Shown: piece after piece, positions 13,673 through 21,771 of the stretch
How positions within the stretch are numbered: position 1 is the first letter of the stretch
Layout: each line of letters begins with the position of its first letter
DNA from: an uncultured Clostridia bacterium
GTDB taxonomy: Bacteria > Bacillota > Clostridia > Oscillospirales > Oscillospiraceae
Length of the DNA: 36,313 nucleotides
Reading direction: 5' to 3'
NCBI GenBank assembly: GCA_946186375.1
Contig: CAMHMZ010000025.1
Span: 1 to 36,313, forward strand
The notes under the pieces: model-generated
Told to the model about the DNA's origin: nothing
The model's input: the letters and a program-made list of their open reading frames with translations, nothing else
The model's database searches: none
Position numbers and translations under genes: made by a program

Positions 13673-14224
13673 GTCCCCGACGATCTCTTCCTCGTAGTGG
13701 ATCAGCGTGCCCTGTGAATCCATCGGAGACGCCTTGAACTCCGCGTCGACGACCGTCTCCTTGTCCTTCGCGAAGGCGAGAGTGAAGCCTGCCTCGTTCT
13801 GGCCGACGATCATGACCCAGATGTCACCGTCGACCGGGTCTTCGTGATGGAAGCAGATCACATACTGTTTTCTTCCCTGGCGGCCGATGCCGCCGACCTT
13901 GACGATCCGGCGCGCGCTCTTTTCCTGCGTGGCTTCCGTCGTCGAGACCTCAGCCGTGTCGCAGAGGTACGTGATCGTCGTACCGCAGAAGGTCATAAGT
14001 CCGGACTTCAGCGTGACCTCTTCCTCGGTGAGGATCGTCTTCGAGACCTTACCCATGTCGTCCTTGGCCGTGTATTTTGTCGGCTTATACTCGAGGGTCG
14101 CGCCGCCCTGGATATAAGCGATCAGTGTGTTGTCCACACATATCTCGTCTACGCTCGGGAGCGCCCCGTCGAACAGCTGCACATGTACGTAACCGCTGCC
14201 TAAAATGATTCTTTCGTTATCCAT
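13670..14224 (-). CDS. Major tail (tube) protein
   Basis: A 184-residue protein after the four connector genes and before the chaperone, the fixed place of the tail tube subunit. The sequence is beta-rich (RIILGSGYVHVQLFDG at the start, then LIAYIQGGATLEYKPTKY and VTLKSGLMTF, later KQYVICFHHEDPVDGDIWVM and GFTLAFAKDKETVVDAEFKA), in line with the beta-barrel tube fold. It should form stacked hexameric rings around the tape measure. It overlaps the upstream gene by 8 bases. It ends in TAG followed by 15 further in-frame acidic codons. A terminator follows. Confidence 0.85.
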   Translation of the reverse strand: MDNERIILGSGYVHVQLFDGALPSVDEICVDNTLIAYIQGGATLEYKPTKYTAKDDMGKVSKTILTEEEVTLKSGLMTFCGTTITYLCDTAEVSTTEATQEKSARRIVKVGGIGRQGRKQYVICFHHEDPVDGDIWVMIVGQNEAGFTLAFAKDKETVVDAEFKASPMDSQGTLIHYEEEIVGD

Positions 14225-14585
14225 TTTGTTTCAACCTTTTCTGTAAAATCCTGAAATCGTAGCTCGTCTGTACCATATTCTCGGAGCTGATCGAGGCCTG
14301 CTCCTTCTCATAGTCGAGGTCCGGAAGGACCTCTTCCTCGAACGCTTCCTCGAGCGCCGGGTCCGGTTTCCTGTCCGTATAGAGCTCAAAAGAGCCGTCC
14401 ACGTCGACCAGGAGACGGCCCACAGTGTCGGATCCCCGAAGGGAGTCCCGCCTCAGCCATACGACATAGGGCGGTTCCGGCACAGGCTTCCTCGCTGCCT
14501 TTTTAAATTCCATGTACGTGATCGGCAGGCCCCGCCGTTTGCAAAACGCCTTAGCCCTGACCACGAGCTCCTCCATAGTAACCAC
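14217..14585 (-). CDS. Tail terminator/minor capsid-type connector protein
   Basis: A protein of 122 residues if the GTG at 14585 is used: it follows the previous stop by one base (TGAAGTG) and has GGAGG six bases upstream. The ATG at 14576 (MEELVVRAKAF) is too far from that site. The core pattern RGLPITYMEFKK, PEPPYVVWLRRD, LLVDVDGSFELYTD is like the tail-terminator group placed between gp10-like and tail tube genes. It should cap the tail tube and join it to the head. It has a charged C-terminus (KRLKQNG). The call rests mostly on position. Confidence 0.65.
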   Translation of the reverse strand: MVTMEELVVRAKAFCKRRGLPITYMEFKKAARKPVPEPPYVVWLRRDSLRGSDTVGRLLVDVDGSFELYTDRKPDPALEEAFEEEVLPDLDYEKEQASISSENMVQTSYDFRILQKRLKQNG

Positions 14586-14586
14586 T

Positions 14587-15000
14587 TCAGCCCTCCAGTT
14601 TCGCGGCGATCTTGCTGGCCAGAAGGTCCCGGGCGATATCCTCGGCCGGCGCGATATGGACAAATGCCGCAGCGTCGCCGATCTTCCGGCCCCCGCGTCG
14701 AAGGACGTGTCCCTTTTCGAGCAGGTGCGTCAGCCTGTAGTGTTTTTTGTTGTATACCTTGTAGACGTCCGTATGGATCAGCGCCGTGTATTCCCGCTGC
14801 TCCCGCCTGGCAGCCCAGTCCCCTGAGTAGTCGCCCGTGTGTTCCTGGTACGGCCCGCCCTTCTTCAGGAGCTTGACGATCTCCTTGGCGGTCTCCTGGA
14901 CCGACGCGTTCACCGCCTGGCGGACATCAGTGTTCGCCCAGTCGTCAAGGGCTTCCCGGACCGCGTCGCTGAGGTCTTCCGGGTTGACTTTTACCTTCAT
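14587..15000 (-). CDS. HK97 gp10-like tail completion protein
   Basis: A 137-residue protein with the usual pattern of this family: an N-terminal helical part (LSDAVREALDDWANTD, then ASVQETAKEIVKLLKKGGPY), a basic middle with TGDYSGDWAARRE, and the diagnostic YRLTHLLEKGHVLRRGGRK near residues 87-105 followed by HIAPAEDIARDLL. In HK97-like phages this protein acts at the head-tail joint. It overlaps the upstream connector gene as ATGA. Confidence 0.85.
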   Translation of the reverse strand: MKVKVNPEDLSDAVREALDDWANTDVRQAVNASVQETAKEIVKLLKKGGPYQEHTGDYSGDWAARREQREYTALIHTDVYKVYNKKHYRLTHLLEKGHVLRRGGRKIGDAAAFVHIAPAEDIARDLLASKIAAKLEG

Positions 15001-15281
15001 ACCGTGCCTATCCTGTCACATACATAGAGCTCGATCCGGCCGGAGTCCGTCGGGCCGTAAGTACGATAAATCGAATACTTTTTATCGTCCCACTCGACCT
15101 CGTCCTGCCCGTCGTACTCTTCCGCCCAGACCTCCATCCTGTACCGTGCTTTCATCTGCATCTGTGACGCCTGGAAGGTCTCGTCCCGGCTCACCGGCGT
15201 GATCGTAGCAATGACCTCCGCCGTCCTGTCGTCCTCGGCCGTCTCGCCCAGGTCGATGAGCTTGATCGCGTCTTCTATCAT
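14997..15281 (-). CDS. Head closure / head-tail adaptor protein
   Basis: A 94-residue protein. The ATG at 15281 (MIEDAIKLIDLG) is chosen because it overlaps the previous stop as ATGA and has GGAGG seven bases upstream. Residues 20-85 are beta-rich (EVIATITPVSRDETFQA, then ARYRMEVWAEEYDG and KKYSIYRTYG), in line with the SPP1 gp16-like stopper family that seals the portal after packaging. Place in the gene order supports this. Confidence 0.75.
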   Translation of the reverse strand: MIEDAIKLIDLGETAEDDRTAEVIATITPVSRDETFQASQMQMKARYRMEVWAEEYDGQDEVEWDDKKYSIYRTYGPTDSGRIELYVCDRIGTV

Positions 15282-15583
15282 GTCCCGGCCTCCGCTTCCT
15301 TCCACTTCCTGACCTTGTCCTTGACCTTGACCATGATGCGGTCATAGGCTGCCATCCATCTGTCATGGTTTGAGTCGAGCGGGTAGAAGGCTCTCACATA
15401 GGTCAGGATCGCGTTGATAATGATCGGGTCGTCCGGCTCCTGCAGGCGGGACTCCGGCACCCCGACCCGCTGAAGGTCGGAGAGCACGAAGTCGATGTAT
15501 GTCTTAATGTCCTCGTCGAGCGCGTTGGCCTTGGTCTTCCGTGCCCTCAGCCTCGCGGCCTGCACAAGTTCGTCGTATGTCAT
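15278..15583 (-). CDS. Head-tail connector (gp6-like)
   Basis: A 101-residue, mainly helical protein with TYDELVQAARLRARK, then LDEDIKTYIDFVLSDLQRVG and DDPIIINAILTYVRAFY. The last pattern is typical of gp6/gp15-like adaptors, where a helical bundle sits under the portal ring. It is the first gene after the capsid gene, as expected, with a strong AGGAGGG before the ATG. It overlaps the next gene as ATGA. Confidence 0.85.
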   Translation of the reverse strand: MTYDELVQAARLRARKTKANALDEDIKTYIDFVLSDLQRVGVPESRLQEPDDPIIINAILTYVRAFYPLDSNHDRWMAAYDRIMVKVKDKVRKWKEAEAGT

Positions 15584-15600
15584 CGCGCCCTCCTACCGGA

Positions 15601-16803
15601 TCAGGATCCCTTCTTGACTCTCAGGAAGCCGTTCTTCGCGACGACCGCGCCGCCGGCGAAGATGTCCGCCCTGTAGGCTACCTGTCCCTGCTTGAACTTG
15701 TAGTCTGTGGACTTCCTGGCGTCGATGTCCGAGAAGATCGCGAGCTCGTAGTTGCTCATCGGGCCGTAGGCCATGAGGTAGTCGCCCGCGCTGGCGCTTG
15801 CCAGGTCACCGCACGCGCTGTTAATGATGAACGGGACGCCGTCGATCGTGCCGGTGTTGCCATGATTCACGACAGTGTAGACCTTGCGGCCCTGCTTGTC
15901 GCGCAGCTTCGCGAACGCCTTCAGGTCCTTCTTATTGAGGATCAGGACAGCGATGTCCTCGACTTCCTCGTCTCCGCCGTAGGAGTAGATGATCTCGTCC
16001 AGTGTGCCGTCATCGATCGCGGTGATCGCGACATCCGTCGCCGGGTCGATGACAGAGACGTTCGAGCCGCTCTTCGCATCATAGAAGATGCCCTTGAAGC
16101 CGCCGGTCGCTCCGGTGCCGACAAGGATCTGCTTCGACATCTTGCGGCGGATCGCCTTGACGACGGAAGACTCGACGACACTGTCATAGTCGGCGTTCGG
16201 GAGCTTGATCATCTCCTCCGGCTCTTCCGTGTAGGCCGTCAGCTTCTCTTTCTTGACCTCGGCATAGTCAAATGCCGGTTCCATGTCGTGATAGTTCGCG
16301 TTCTCATTTGTAGCCGCTGCGTCTCCGCCGTAGCTTGACACATAACCGCGCTGGTATGTCTCACCGCCCGGGAGCGGGACCTGTCTGACGCGGTCGACCA
16401 GGGAAGAGACGTTGTTGAAGAGCGGGTTCACTGTGTCCGCCGTATGCGTCGGGAGCGCCGTCTGTGTGGTGGAGAGCGTCGCCTTGATGCTGTCCGGCCG
16501 TGCCGTCGCCTTATATGTGACATGCTTGCCGGCCTTCAGCTGCTCGCCTCTGGCGCTGCGTACCTTGTCGACGACCTCGCCGCCCTCTTCTCCGCCCTTC
16601 GGATCCTGGACAGCTGCGCGGCCTGCGATCTCGCCCAGCTCTGCGCGGGCCTGTGCGTCTGCGATAATTGCCTGAATGTCCTTAGCTTCGGCGAGGAGCG
16701 CCTTCAGGTCGTCACCTTCTGCCGTTTTTGCTTTTACATTGATCTCCGCGAGGCGGTCATTCAGTTCCTTCGCGGACAGTTTCACGAGCTTGTCATGTTC
16801 CAT
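15601..16803 (-). CDS. Major capsid protein, HK97 fold
   Basis: A 400-residue protein. Residues 1 to about 110 are a charged helical scaffold-like delta domain (LSAKELNDRLAEINVKAKT and following) that the prohead protease should remove. The mature part starts near residue 100-115 and contains PLPGGETYQRGYVSSYGG, MSKQILVGTGATGGFKGIF, TLDEIIYSYGG and DYLMAYGPMSNYELAIFSD, all usual for HK97-type capsids. Start: AAGGAG about 9 bases before the ATG, overlapping the protease gene by 11 bases. Confidence 0.95.
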   Translation of the reverse strand: MEHDKLVKLSAKELNDRLAEINVKAKTAEGDDLKALLAEAKDIQAIIADAQARAELGEIAGRAAVQDPKGGEEGGEVVDKVRSARGEQLKAGKHVTYKATARPDSIKATLSTTQTALPTHTADTVNPLFNNVSSLVDRVRQVPLPGGETYQRGYVSSYGGDAAATNENANYHDMEPAFDYAEVKKEKLTAYTEEPEEMIKLPNADYDSVVESSVVKAIRRKMSKQILVGTGATGGFKGIFYDAKSGSNVSVIDPATDVAITAIDDGTLDEIIYSYGGDEEVEDIAVLILNKKDLKAFAKLRDKQGRKVYTVVNHGNTGTIDGVPFIINSACGDLASASAGDYLMAYGPMSNYELAIFSDIDARKSTDYKFKQGQVAYRADIFAGGAVVAKNGFLRVKKGS

Positions 16804-17557
16804 AAGCCCTTACTCCTTTCGTCGACGTCGCCGCGTCGATCATAATATTTTTTATCTCCAAACGGGCCGCTGCGTCTGCAGGGTCCGGTTCGGGCGGTTT
16901 CGTTTCCGGGAGGTGGAACCCTTCCGGGAGATGCTTCGAGGCTTCCATGTAGGCCCCGGCCTTTGCCACAGCGCCGACCGCCGGGGTCGTCTCGACATTG
17001 AAATACTCCGCGGCCTGCGTGCCGGTCAGCCAGGTCTCCGCCTCGCACAGCTCACGAATCTGGTCGATCGTGACGCCCTCGGCCAGGTGCTCGCCATAGA
17101 TGTTCAGCATACCGTCGAAGATGACGTCCAGGTCCTCGGCCATCTTCCGGAGCTCGTCGGCGTTCCCGTCGAAGTCGGTGACGAGCGGCTTGTGGATCAT
17201 CAGGAAGCTGTCGGCCGGGATCTTCGGCGGGCATGTCCCCGCAAACGCGATGCATGAGCAGATCGAGCCAGCCAGAGCGTCGACGGTCACGGTCACGTTC
17301 GCCTTCTCGCCGTAGCGCTTGATCATGTGGTAGATCGCGATACCTGCCATAGCTGAACCGCCGCCGCTGTTGATGTAGATATTCAGGTCACGGCCGTCGG
17401 CCGCTGCCAGCATATTCTTGATGTTGTCCGGGTACTGGTCCTCTGCCTGCCAGGCTCCCCACCAGTCAGAGACGATGTCCCCGTAGAAGTAGATATCCGC
17501 GCTCGTGTCGGTCATGTTCCGGATCTCGCAGATATGCGCGTCTCTTTTTTTCGGCAT
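16793..17557 (-). CDS. Head maturation protease, ClpP-like (S14)
   Basis: A 254-residue serine protease. The glycine-rich strand YINSGGGSAMAG lies at 61-72, the nucleophile Ser98 in ALAGSICSC and the catalytic His122 in FLMIHKP. It should act inside the prohead to remove the capsid delta domain and scaffold. The last 60 residues are rich in Pro, Ala and Glu and may be a substrate-binding or self-cleaved tail. It lies between portal and capsid genes as usual in HK97-type phages. The nucleophile context has Cys where many relatives have Ala or Ser, a mild variation. Confidence 0.92.
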   Translation of the reverse strand: MPKKRDAHICEIRNMTDTSADIYFYGDIVSDWWGAWQAEDQYPDNIKNMLAAADGRDLNIYINSGGGSAMAGIAIYHMIKRYGEKANVTVTVDALAGSICSCIAFAGTCPPKIPADSFLMIHKPLVTDFDGNADELRKMAEDLDVIFDGMLNIYGEHLAEGVTIDQIRELCEAETWLTGTQAAEYFNVETTPAVGAVAKAGAYMEASKHLPEGFHLPETKPPEPDPADAAARLEIKNIMIDAATSTKGVRAYGT

Positions 17558-17558
17558 G

Positions 17559-18857
17559 TTATACCTCCCTGTATATTCTCGGCGCTGCAGCCACGTAATA
17601 GGCTCCTGCTGCCACCCATACCGGCCGCCGTGCCTCCGGCTCTGCCGGATCCGCGCCCGCTGCCGGCGCGTGTTCGTCCTGCCCCGTCTGGTAGAGCGAC
17701 TGGTCCGTCGCCTTTACGTAGTTCAGCGATACCATGCGGACGTCCCCGCCTTCGATCGGCGGATAATAGTGCAGTTCCCTGTACTCGTTGATCGTTATCG
17801 CCCCGCGGTCGAACATTGCACCGCCCACTTCAGACCGCGTTTTCAGGCTCGCGTACTGCAGGCGGTTCGCCGCGAATATGATCTGATTTCCGAAGCCCCT
17901 CTCGCGCTCGCTGAGCAGCTTATACGTGAACTCAAGCGAGAGCTGCAGCGCGATCGGCTCGATCGTCGCCTCATAGAACGCGTTCCATTCGTTCTCGTTG
18001 AACTTCGAGGTCAGGATGTTCTCGTTGACTCCGTAATACCTGTAAATGTTCTCACGGAAGAAGGCCATCTGTGTCGTCGGGATCGTCGTCTTCGACCCGT
18101 TGATCTCGTGGAAGTCCATGGAGTTGTCCAGGCCGGCGATACCGCCCTCGTTGTCGCTCTTCATGTAAGCGTCCTGGAAGTCCTTCACCTTCTGCCGGAT
18201 CTCTTCATCGTCGGCAAGGTCGGTGTACTTCAGGTAGCCCTTGAGGTTCGCCGAGCGCTGTACAAGGTTCTTGATGCTCTGGCCGGTCGCGTCGATCAGC
18301 TCCAGCGTGCTCCGGAGCTGTGTGTCCGGAGGCGTTCCGACGAAGCGCTTCTCGCTGAACCTTGCCCTCAGGTGGATGACCTGCTGGTAGGGCACTATAT
18401 ACTCCTTGCCGTCGTAGTCCCAGAGGAAGCGGAACAGCAGGACGCCGTCCTCCGACTCGTAGATCCGGAAGGTCCGGACCGTGACCGGTACGATGCTCGT
18501 CACCCTCGTGTAGTCATCCGAGTAGAAGACGACCGCGAACGAGTTCGACTTCCTGACCAGCGTCGCCGCCATCTTGTAGAGCGCGTCGTAAGACGACATC
18601 TCAGGCGCCCATCTGAGGGCCAGCAGCTTCGCGAGCGAGTCGTTCCTGATCGTCATGCCCTTGGAGTCGTGCCGGATGTACTGGGGCGAGAGCTTTCCGA
18701 CCTGCGTCGCTATCGCGTTCGAGACAGCCCCGATGATGTCGGACTCGTCCATATTCCCGTTATATGACCCGGCCCACTCGCCGCTAAAGAGCACCGCAGC
18801 CCTGTATTTGATATGTCTGGCGAGCAGATAGTCACCCAGGGAACTAAGCAGCCCCAT
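17559..18857 (-). CDS. Portal protein, HK97 type
   Basis: A 432-residue protein with the HK97 portal pattern: NAIATQVGKLSPQYIRHD near residue 48, LLALRWAPEMSSYDALYKMA near 73-92, IVPYQQVIHLRARFS near 153 and SKFNENEWNAFYEATIEPI near 300. The C-terminus (about 395-432) is Ala/Pro-rich. Twelve copies should form the ring at the unique capsid vertex through which DNA passes. It follows the terminase gene after a 70-base gap with no clear signal except GGGAGG ahead of the ATG. Confidence 0.95.
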   Translation of the reverse strand: MGLLSSLGDYLLARHIKYRAAVLFSGEWAGSYNGNMDESDIIGAVSNAIATQVGKLSPQYIRHDSKGMTIRNDSLAKLLALRWAPEMSSYDALYKMAATLVRKSNSFAVVFYSDDYTRVTSIVPVTVRTFRIYESEDGVLLFRFLWDYDGKEYIVPYQQVIHLRARFSEKRFVGTPPDTQLRSTLELIDATGQSIKNLVQRSANLKGYLKYTDLADDEEIRQKVKDFQDAYMKSDNEGGIAGLDNSMDFHEINGSKTTIPTTQMAFFRENIYRYYGVNENILTSKFNENEWNAFYEATIEPIALQLSLEFTYKLLSERERGFGNQIIFAANRLQYASLKTRSEVGGAMFDRGAITINEYRELHYYPPIEGGDVRMVSLNYVKATDQSLYQTGQDEHAPAAGADPAEPEARRPVWVAAGAYYVAAAPRIYREV

Positions 18858-18927
18858 CCTTTACGCCTCCCTTCTCCGCGTTTTATGTAATCTTACAACG
18901 GTCGTTTAAATTTTTCTGACCCTGTTG

Positions 18928-20586
18928 TCAGGCGGCATTCTTCAGGCGTGCCCCGATCTGCTTGTGGTATTTCATCTTCATTGTCAGCGCGTCGAGGACG
19001 GCGACCGCGCCGTCGATGTGCGACCGCTTCGAGATCTTGACCGGTTTCTTCCGGTCGTCCTCGCTGTTCTCCTTCAGCGCCACGTTCAGCAGGTGGGACA
19101 TGAGCAGGTTGTTCTGTCCGATCCTGTACAGGCCGTTGAGCAGCCCGCCCTCGAACTCCGTGATCACCGGCGTGAGGTTCGTGCCCTGGTATACGTCGTC
19201 AGTCGTGAAGCCTGCCTTCTCAAGGTCCTGAATCAGATAGTCCGCGCTGTACCGGTCGTAACCGATCCGGAGCGGGATGATCTTGTACTGCTTGACCAGG
19301 GCGACGAGCCAGTCATAGACCTGATGATAGTCGACCGTGTGGCCGGGAAGGACGACCAGGTCGCCCTGCTCCCTGAATTTGTCGTAAGGGATGCCCTCCT
19401 CCTCGATCGCCACCTTGTACCGTTCCTCTGGCATGAAGAACTTGCAGAAAATATAATTGATCCCGCCGCGCTCGATGATGATGCAGGCAGCCGTGAGGTC
19501 GGTCGTCTTCGAGAGGTCGATGCCGGCGACACATTTGCAGCCGCGGAAGTCCTCGAGGCGGTACTGCTCGCATTTGCAGGCCGCGACCGTCGCGAAGTCC
19601 AGCCAGGCGACGGAGCTGTTCTGCTTGAGGTTCAAATACTTTGCCTTGAACTCCACGCGCTTCGAGCGTGATGCCCTCGCGATCCTGATCTCCTCCTCGA
19701 AGAAGCTCCATTGTACGGAGACGCCGAGGTTCGGGTTCGCCTTCCGGATCTCTTCCTCGGTATCCCACTTCTCGCCGTCGTCCGCCTGGTAGATGATCGG
19801 CAGGATGGCGGTCTCTTCACTGTTCCCCTTCAGGAAGGCCGTGCCACGGGCGAAGAGCTCGTCATAGATCCCGTCGTTCTCGTAGCCCGCCGTCCCGGTG
19901 GCCATCGTGAGCGGTTCTTCCCTGGCGCCCGTTCCGGACGTCATGACGTCGTACTGTTTGAGGCCCGCTGCCGGCGGCCATGCCTCGATTTCGTCGCAGT
20001 TCGTGAACTGCGGGTTAAATCCGTCTGCCTTGCGGGCATTGAAGGCCAGCTTCGCGACGGTCGTGTTCTTGGCCGGGATGTAAATATCAGACCTGCGCTT
20101 CTGGTGCTCCTTGGCAAGGTCGGGATCCATCACTGAGATCTTGTGGAACGCGTCGAACACGATGTTCGCCTGGTCGAGCTTCGGGGCCAGACAGTAGAGC
20201 TCCGCGCCATACTCGCCGTCGATATACGCTATATAGGCCATGATCGCCGCGGCGAAGAGGCTCTTCCCGTTCTTCCTTGCGACGATGAGGAGCACCTCGC
20301 GGAACTGGCGCTTCTCTGTCTTCGGGTTCAGTATGCCGAAGATCGCCGCGACCGCTGCCTTCTGCCAGAGCTCCAGCTTCAGCCGGTTCGGCGCGAGCTT
20401 CCCCTTGCTGTGCCTGCAGAACTCCTCGATGAAGGCGACCGCCTCCTCTGCCCTGTCCGCGTCATAGAGATAGATCCCCTCGTCGATGCCATACACGAGG
20501 ATCCTGTACAGCATCCGGATCCATCGGCCGACGGTGACCAGGCCGCACTCGATCGCGTTGTTGTACTGCCGGATGTAGTTGTTCAT
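18928..20586 (-). CDS. terL: Terminase large subunit
   Basis: A 552-residue packaging motor. Walker A-like ARKNGKS is at 103-109 and Walker B with catalytic acid NCDEIEAW at 196-203. The C-terminal nuclease domain begins near 340, with the metal-site pattern CVAGIDLSKTTDLTAACIII and a later HIDGAVAVLDALTMK. It should cut concatemeric DNA and drive it into the prohead. The sequence fits the Terminase_1 group common in HK97-type Gram-positive phages. It overlaps the small subunit gene as ATGA. Confidence 0.95.
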   Translation of the reverse strand: MNNYIRQYNNAIECGLVTVGRWIRMLYRILVYGIDEGIYLYDADRAEEAVAFIEEFCRHSKGKLAPNRLKLELWQKAAVAAIFGILNPKTEKRQFREVLLIVARKNGKSLFAAAIMAYIAYIDGEYGAELYCLAPKLDQANIVFDAFHKISVMDPDLAKEHQKRRSDIYIPAKNTTVAKLAFNARKADGFNPQFTNCDEIEAWPPAAGLKQYDVMTSGTGAREEPLTMATGTAGYENDGIYDELFARGTAFLKGNSEETAILPIIYQADDGEKWDTEEEIRKANPNLGVSVQWSFFEEEIRIARASRSKRVEFKAKYLNLKQNSSVAWLDFATVAACKCEQYRLEDFRGCKCVAGIDLSKTTDLTAACIIIERGGINYIFCKFFMPEERYKVAIEEEGIPYDKFREQGDLVVLPGHTVDYHQVYDWLVALVKQYKIIPLRIGYDRYSADYLIQDLEKAGFTTDDVYQGTNLTPVITEFEGGLLNGLYRIGQNNLLMSHLLNVALKENSEDDRKKPVKISKRSHIDGAVAVLDALTMKMKYHKQIGARLKNAA

Positions 20587-20984
20587 CCCTGGGCCCTCTT
20601 CCGGAAGTCAGCAAGGCGGGAGCGCTCCTCTTTGGCTTCCTCCGGGAGGAGCTCGATCAGCTGGCCGAGGTGGGCGGCATACTGCTTGTTGTACTGCTGG
20701 TAGATCTGCGCCGCCGGGTGCGCTTTCGTGAACCTCTGGGACGCGTTCACCGTCTCGATCGTCAGCCCCTCGGCCTTCATTTCCTCCTTGGCCTGGACAC
20801 AGGCGACCTTGAGGAAGGCGGTCTCCGCGATCAGGTCGTCAATGAGCTTTTTGCGGCGTTCGTCCTGCTCGCCCTCGAACAATTTCGCAAAAATCCGGAC
20901 CTCTTTGTTGATCGCCGTAGTGGTCAGCTTCCTCGGCCTTGCTTTCAATTTATCGCCCGATTTTTTTGTATCTTTTCCGGCCAT
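20583..20984 (-). CDS. Terminase small subunit, P27 family
   Basis: A 133-residue, largely helical protein with basic N-terminus (KKSGDKLKARPRKLT), then AKLFEGEQDERRKKLIDDLI, AETAFLKVACVQAKEEMKAEG and ASQRFTKAHPAAQIYQQYNK. The last pattern and the place directly before TerL fit the P27-like small terminases. It should recognise the packaging site, which probably lies just upstream between this gene and the HNH gene. Confidence 0.88.
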   Translation of the reverse strand: MAGKDTKKSGDKLKARPRKLTTTAINKEVRIFAKLFEGEQDERRKKLIDDLIAETAFLKVACVQAKEEMKAEGLTIETVNASQRFTKAHPAAQIYQQYNKQYAAHLGQLIELLPEEAKEERSRLADFRKRAQG

Positions 20985-21102
20985 CTTATCCCCCCGTCCT
21001 ATGTGCGCGCCCTACGGAGTTTTTTGGACCTCCCCCACCGGTCCCGCGTGGGCCGGTCATTTCCGGCCACCCCGGGGGGAGTAGGCGCGCTGTGCTCGTC
21101 AT
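20985..21102. other. Candidate cos/packaging site between HNH and terminase genes
   Basis: No gene is present. The outer inverted repeat GCGCGCCCTAC (21005-21015) with GTAGGCGCGC (21081-21090) encloses GGCCGG-TCATTT-CCGGCC (21051-21068) and very GC-rich runs. In many Gram-positive cos phages the cohesive end site lies at exactly this place, next to an HNH gene and the small terminase gene. The exact nick positions cannot be read from the sequence. Confidence 0.45.
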
Positions 21103-21426
21103 TCATTCCCTGCAGATAATGTTCCCCTCAGCGTCGAAGCCGTACCGCTGAGGCGTTCCATGGTGCTCCCTGTTGTGATGCTCGTCACACAGGGCTTCGA
21201 GGTTGTCCTGGCTGAGGGTGATGGAGCTCAGCCCGATGTTCCTCGGCGTGATGTACTTCCTGTGATGGACCACGTCCGCGAGATTGACGTGCTCCATGCT
21301 GCGCTTGTGGTCGCGGAACTCTTCGAGGCACCGCTCGCAGATCCAGCAGGAACGGTCCAGGCATAAGTCCCGCGCCCGCTGCCATGCCGCTGATTTATAG
21401 AATTTAACAGCGTAATCCTTCGCCAT
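21103..21426 (-). CDS. HNH endonuclease beside terminase
   Basis: A 107-residue protein from the ATG at 21426 (MAKDYAVKFYKS); longer forms lack a ribosome binding site. Zinc-binding pairs CWICERC near 38-45, the HNH motif VVHHRKYITPRNIG near 64-77, then NLEALCDEHHNREHHG near 87-101. HNH proteins in this position assist terminase in cohesive-end cleavage in several siphophages (known for HK97 gp74 and relatives). The enzyme probably nicks at the adjoining palindromic region. Confidence 0.88.
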   Translation of the reverse strand: MAKDYAVKFYKSAAWQRARDLCLDRSCWICERCLEEFRDHKRSMEHVNLADVVHHRKYITPRNIGLSSITLSQDNLEALCDEHHNREHHGTPQRYGFDAEGNIICRE

Positions 21427-21431
21427 GTGCC

Positions 21432-21770
21432 TCAGTCCTCCCTGATCAGGCCGAGCTCGACGGCGACGTTGTACATGTACTCTGTCCGGAGCTCGTAGAA
21501 ATAGCGCCGGCCGACATAGACGTCGTCGAGCTTCTCCCACGGGACGCCCTCGCCCAGTGACTTGTGGATCCCGCTGATCACGACGTCCCGCGCCTCCCTG
21601 CAGAATCCCTCTGTGCTCGCCATGCTGTCCGCCATCTTTGTCGCCTCGTCGACCAGCCTGTCGAACTCCGTCAGCTGATGCCTGCGCCGCCTCCGCTTCC
21701 TCTCCCGCTCCTTGGACATGAGCCCCTTGACTATCATCTTCGTGTTCCTGTCGATCTTGTACCGCTTCAC
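21432..21770 (-). CDS. Basic helical protein, unknown
   Basis: A 112-residue protein with GTG start. The GTG follows the HUH-protein stop by one base (TGAAGTG) and has GAGGG six bases upstream. Residues 18-31 are extremely basic (MSKERERKRRRRRHQL). The rest is helical (TEFDRLVDEATKMADSMAS, then YVGRRYFYELRTEYMYNVAV). Place just before the packaging genes would suit a late transcription activator of the ArpU/RinA kind, but no clear signature is seen. Confidence 0.65.
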   Translation of the reverse strand: MKRYKIDRNTKMIVKGLMSKERERKRRRRRHQLTEFDRLVDEATKMADSMASTEGFCREARDVVISGIHKSLGEGVPWEKLDDVYVGRRYFYELRTEYMYNVAVELGLIRED

Positions 21771-21771
21771 T

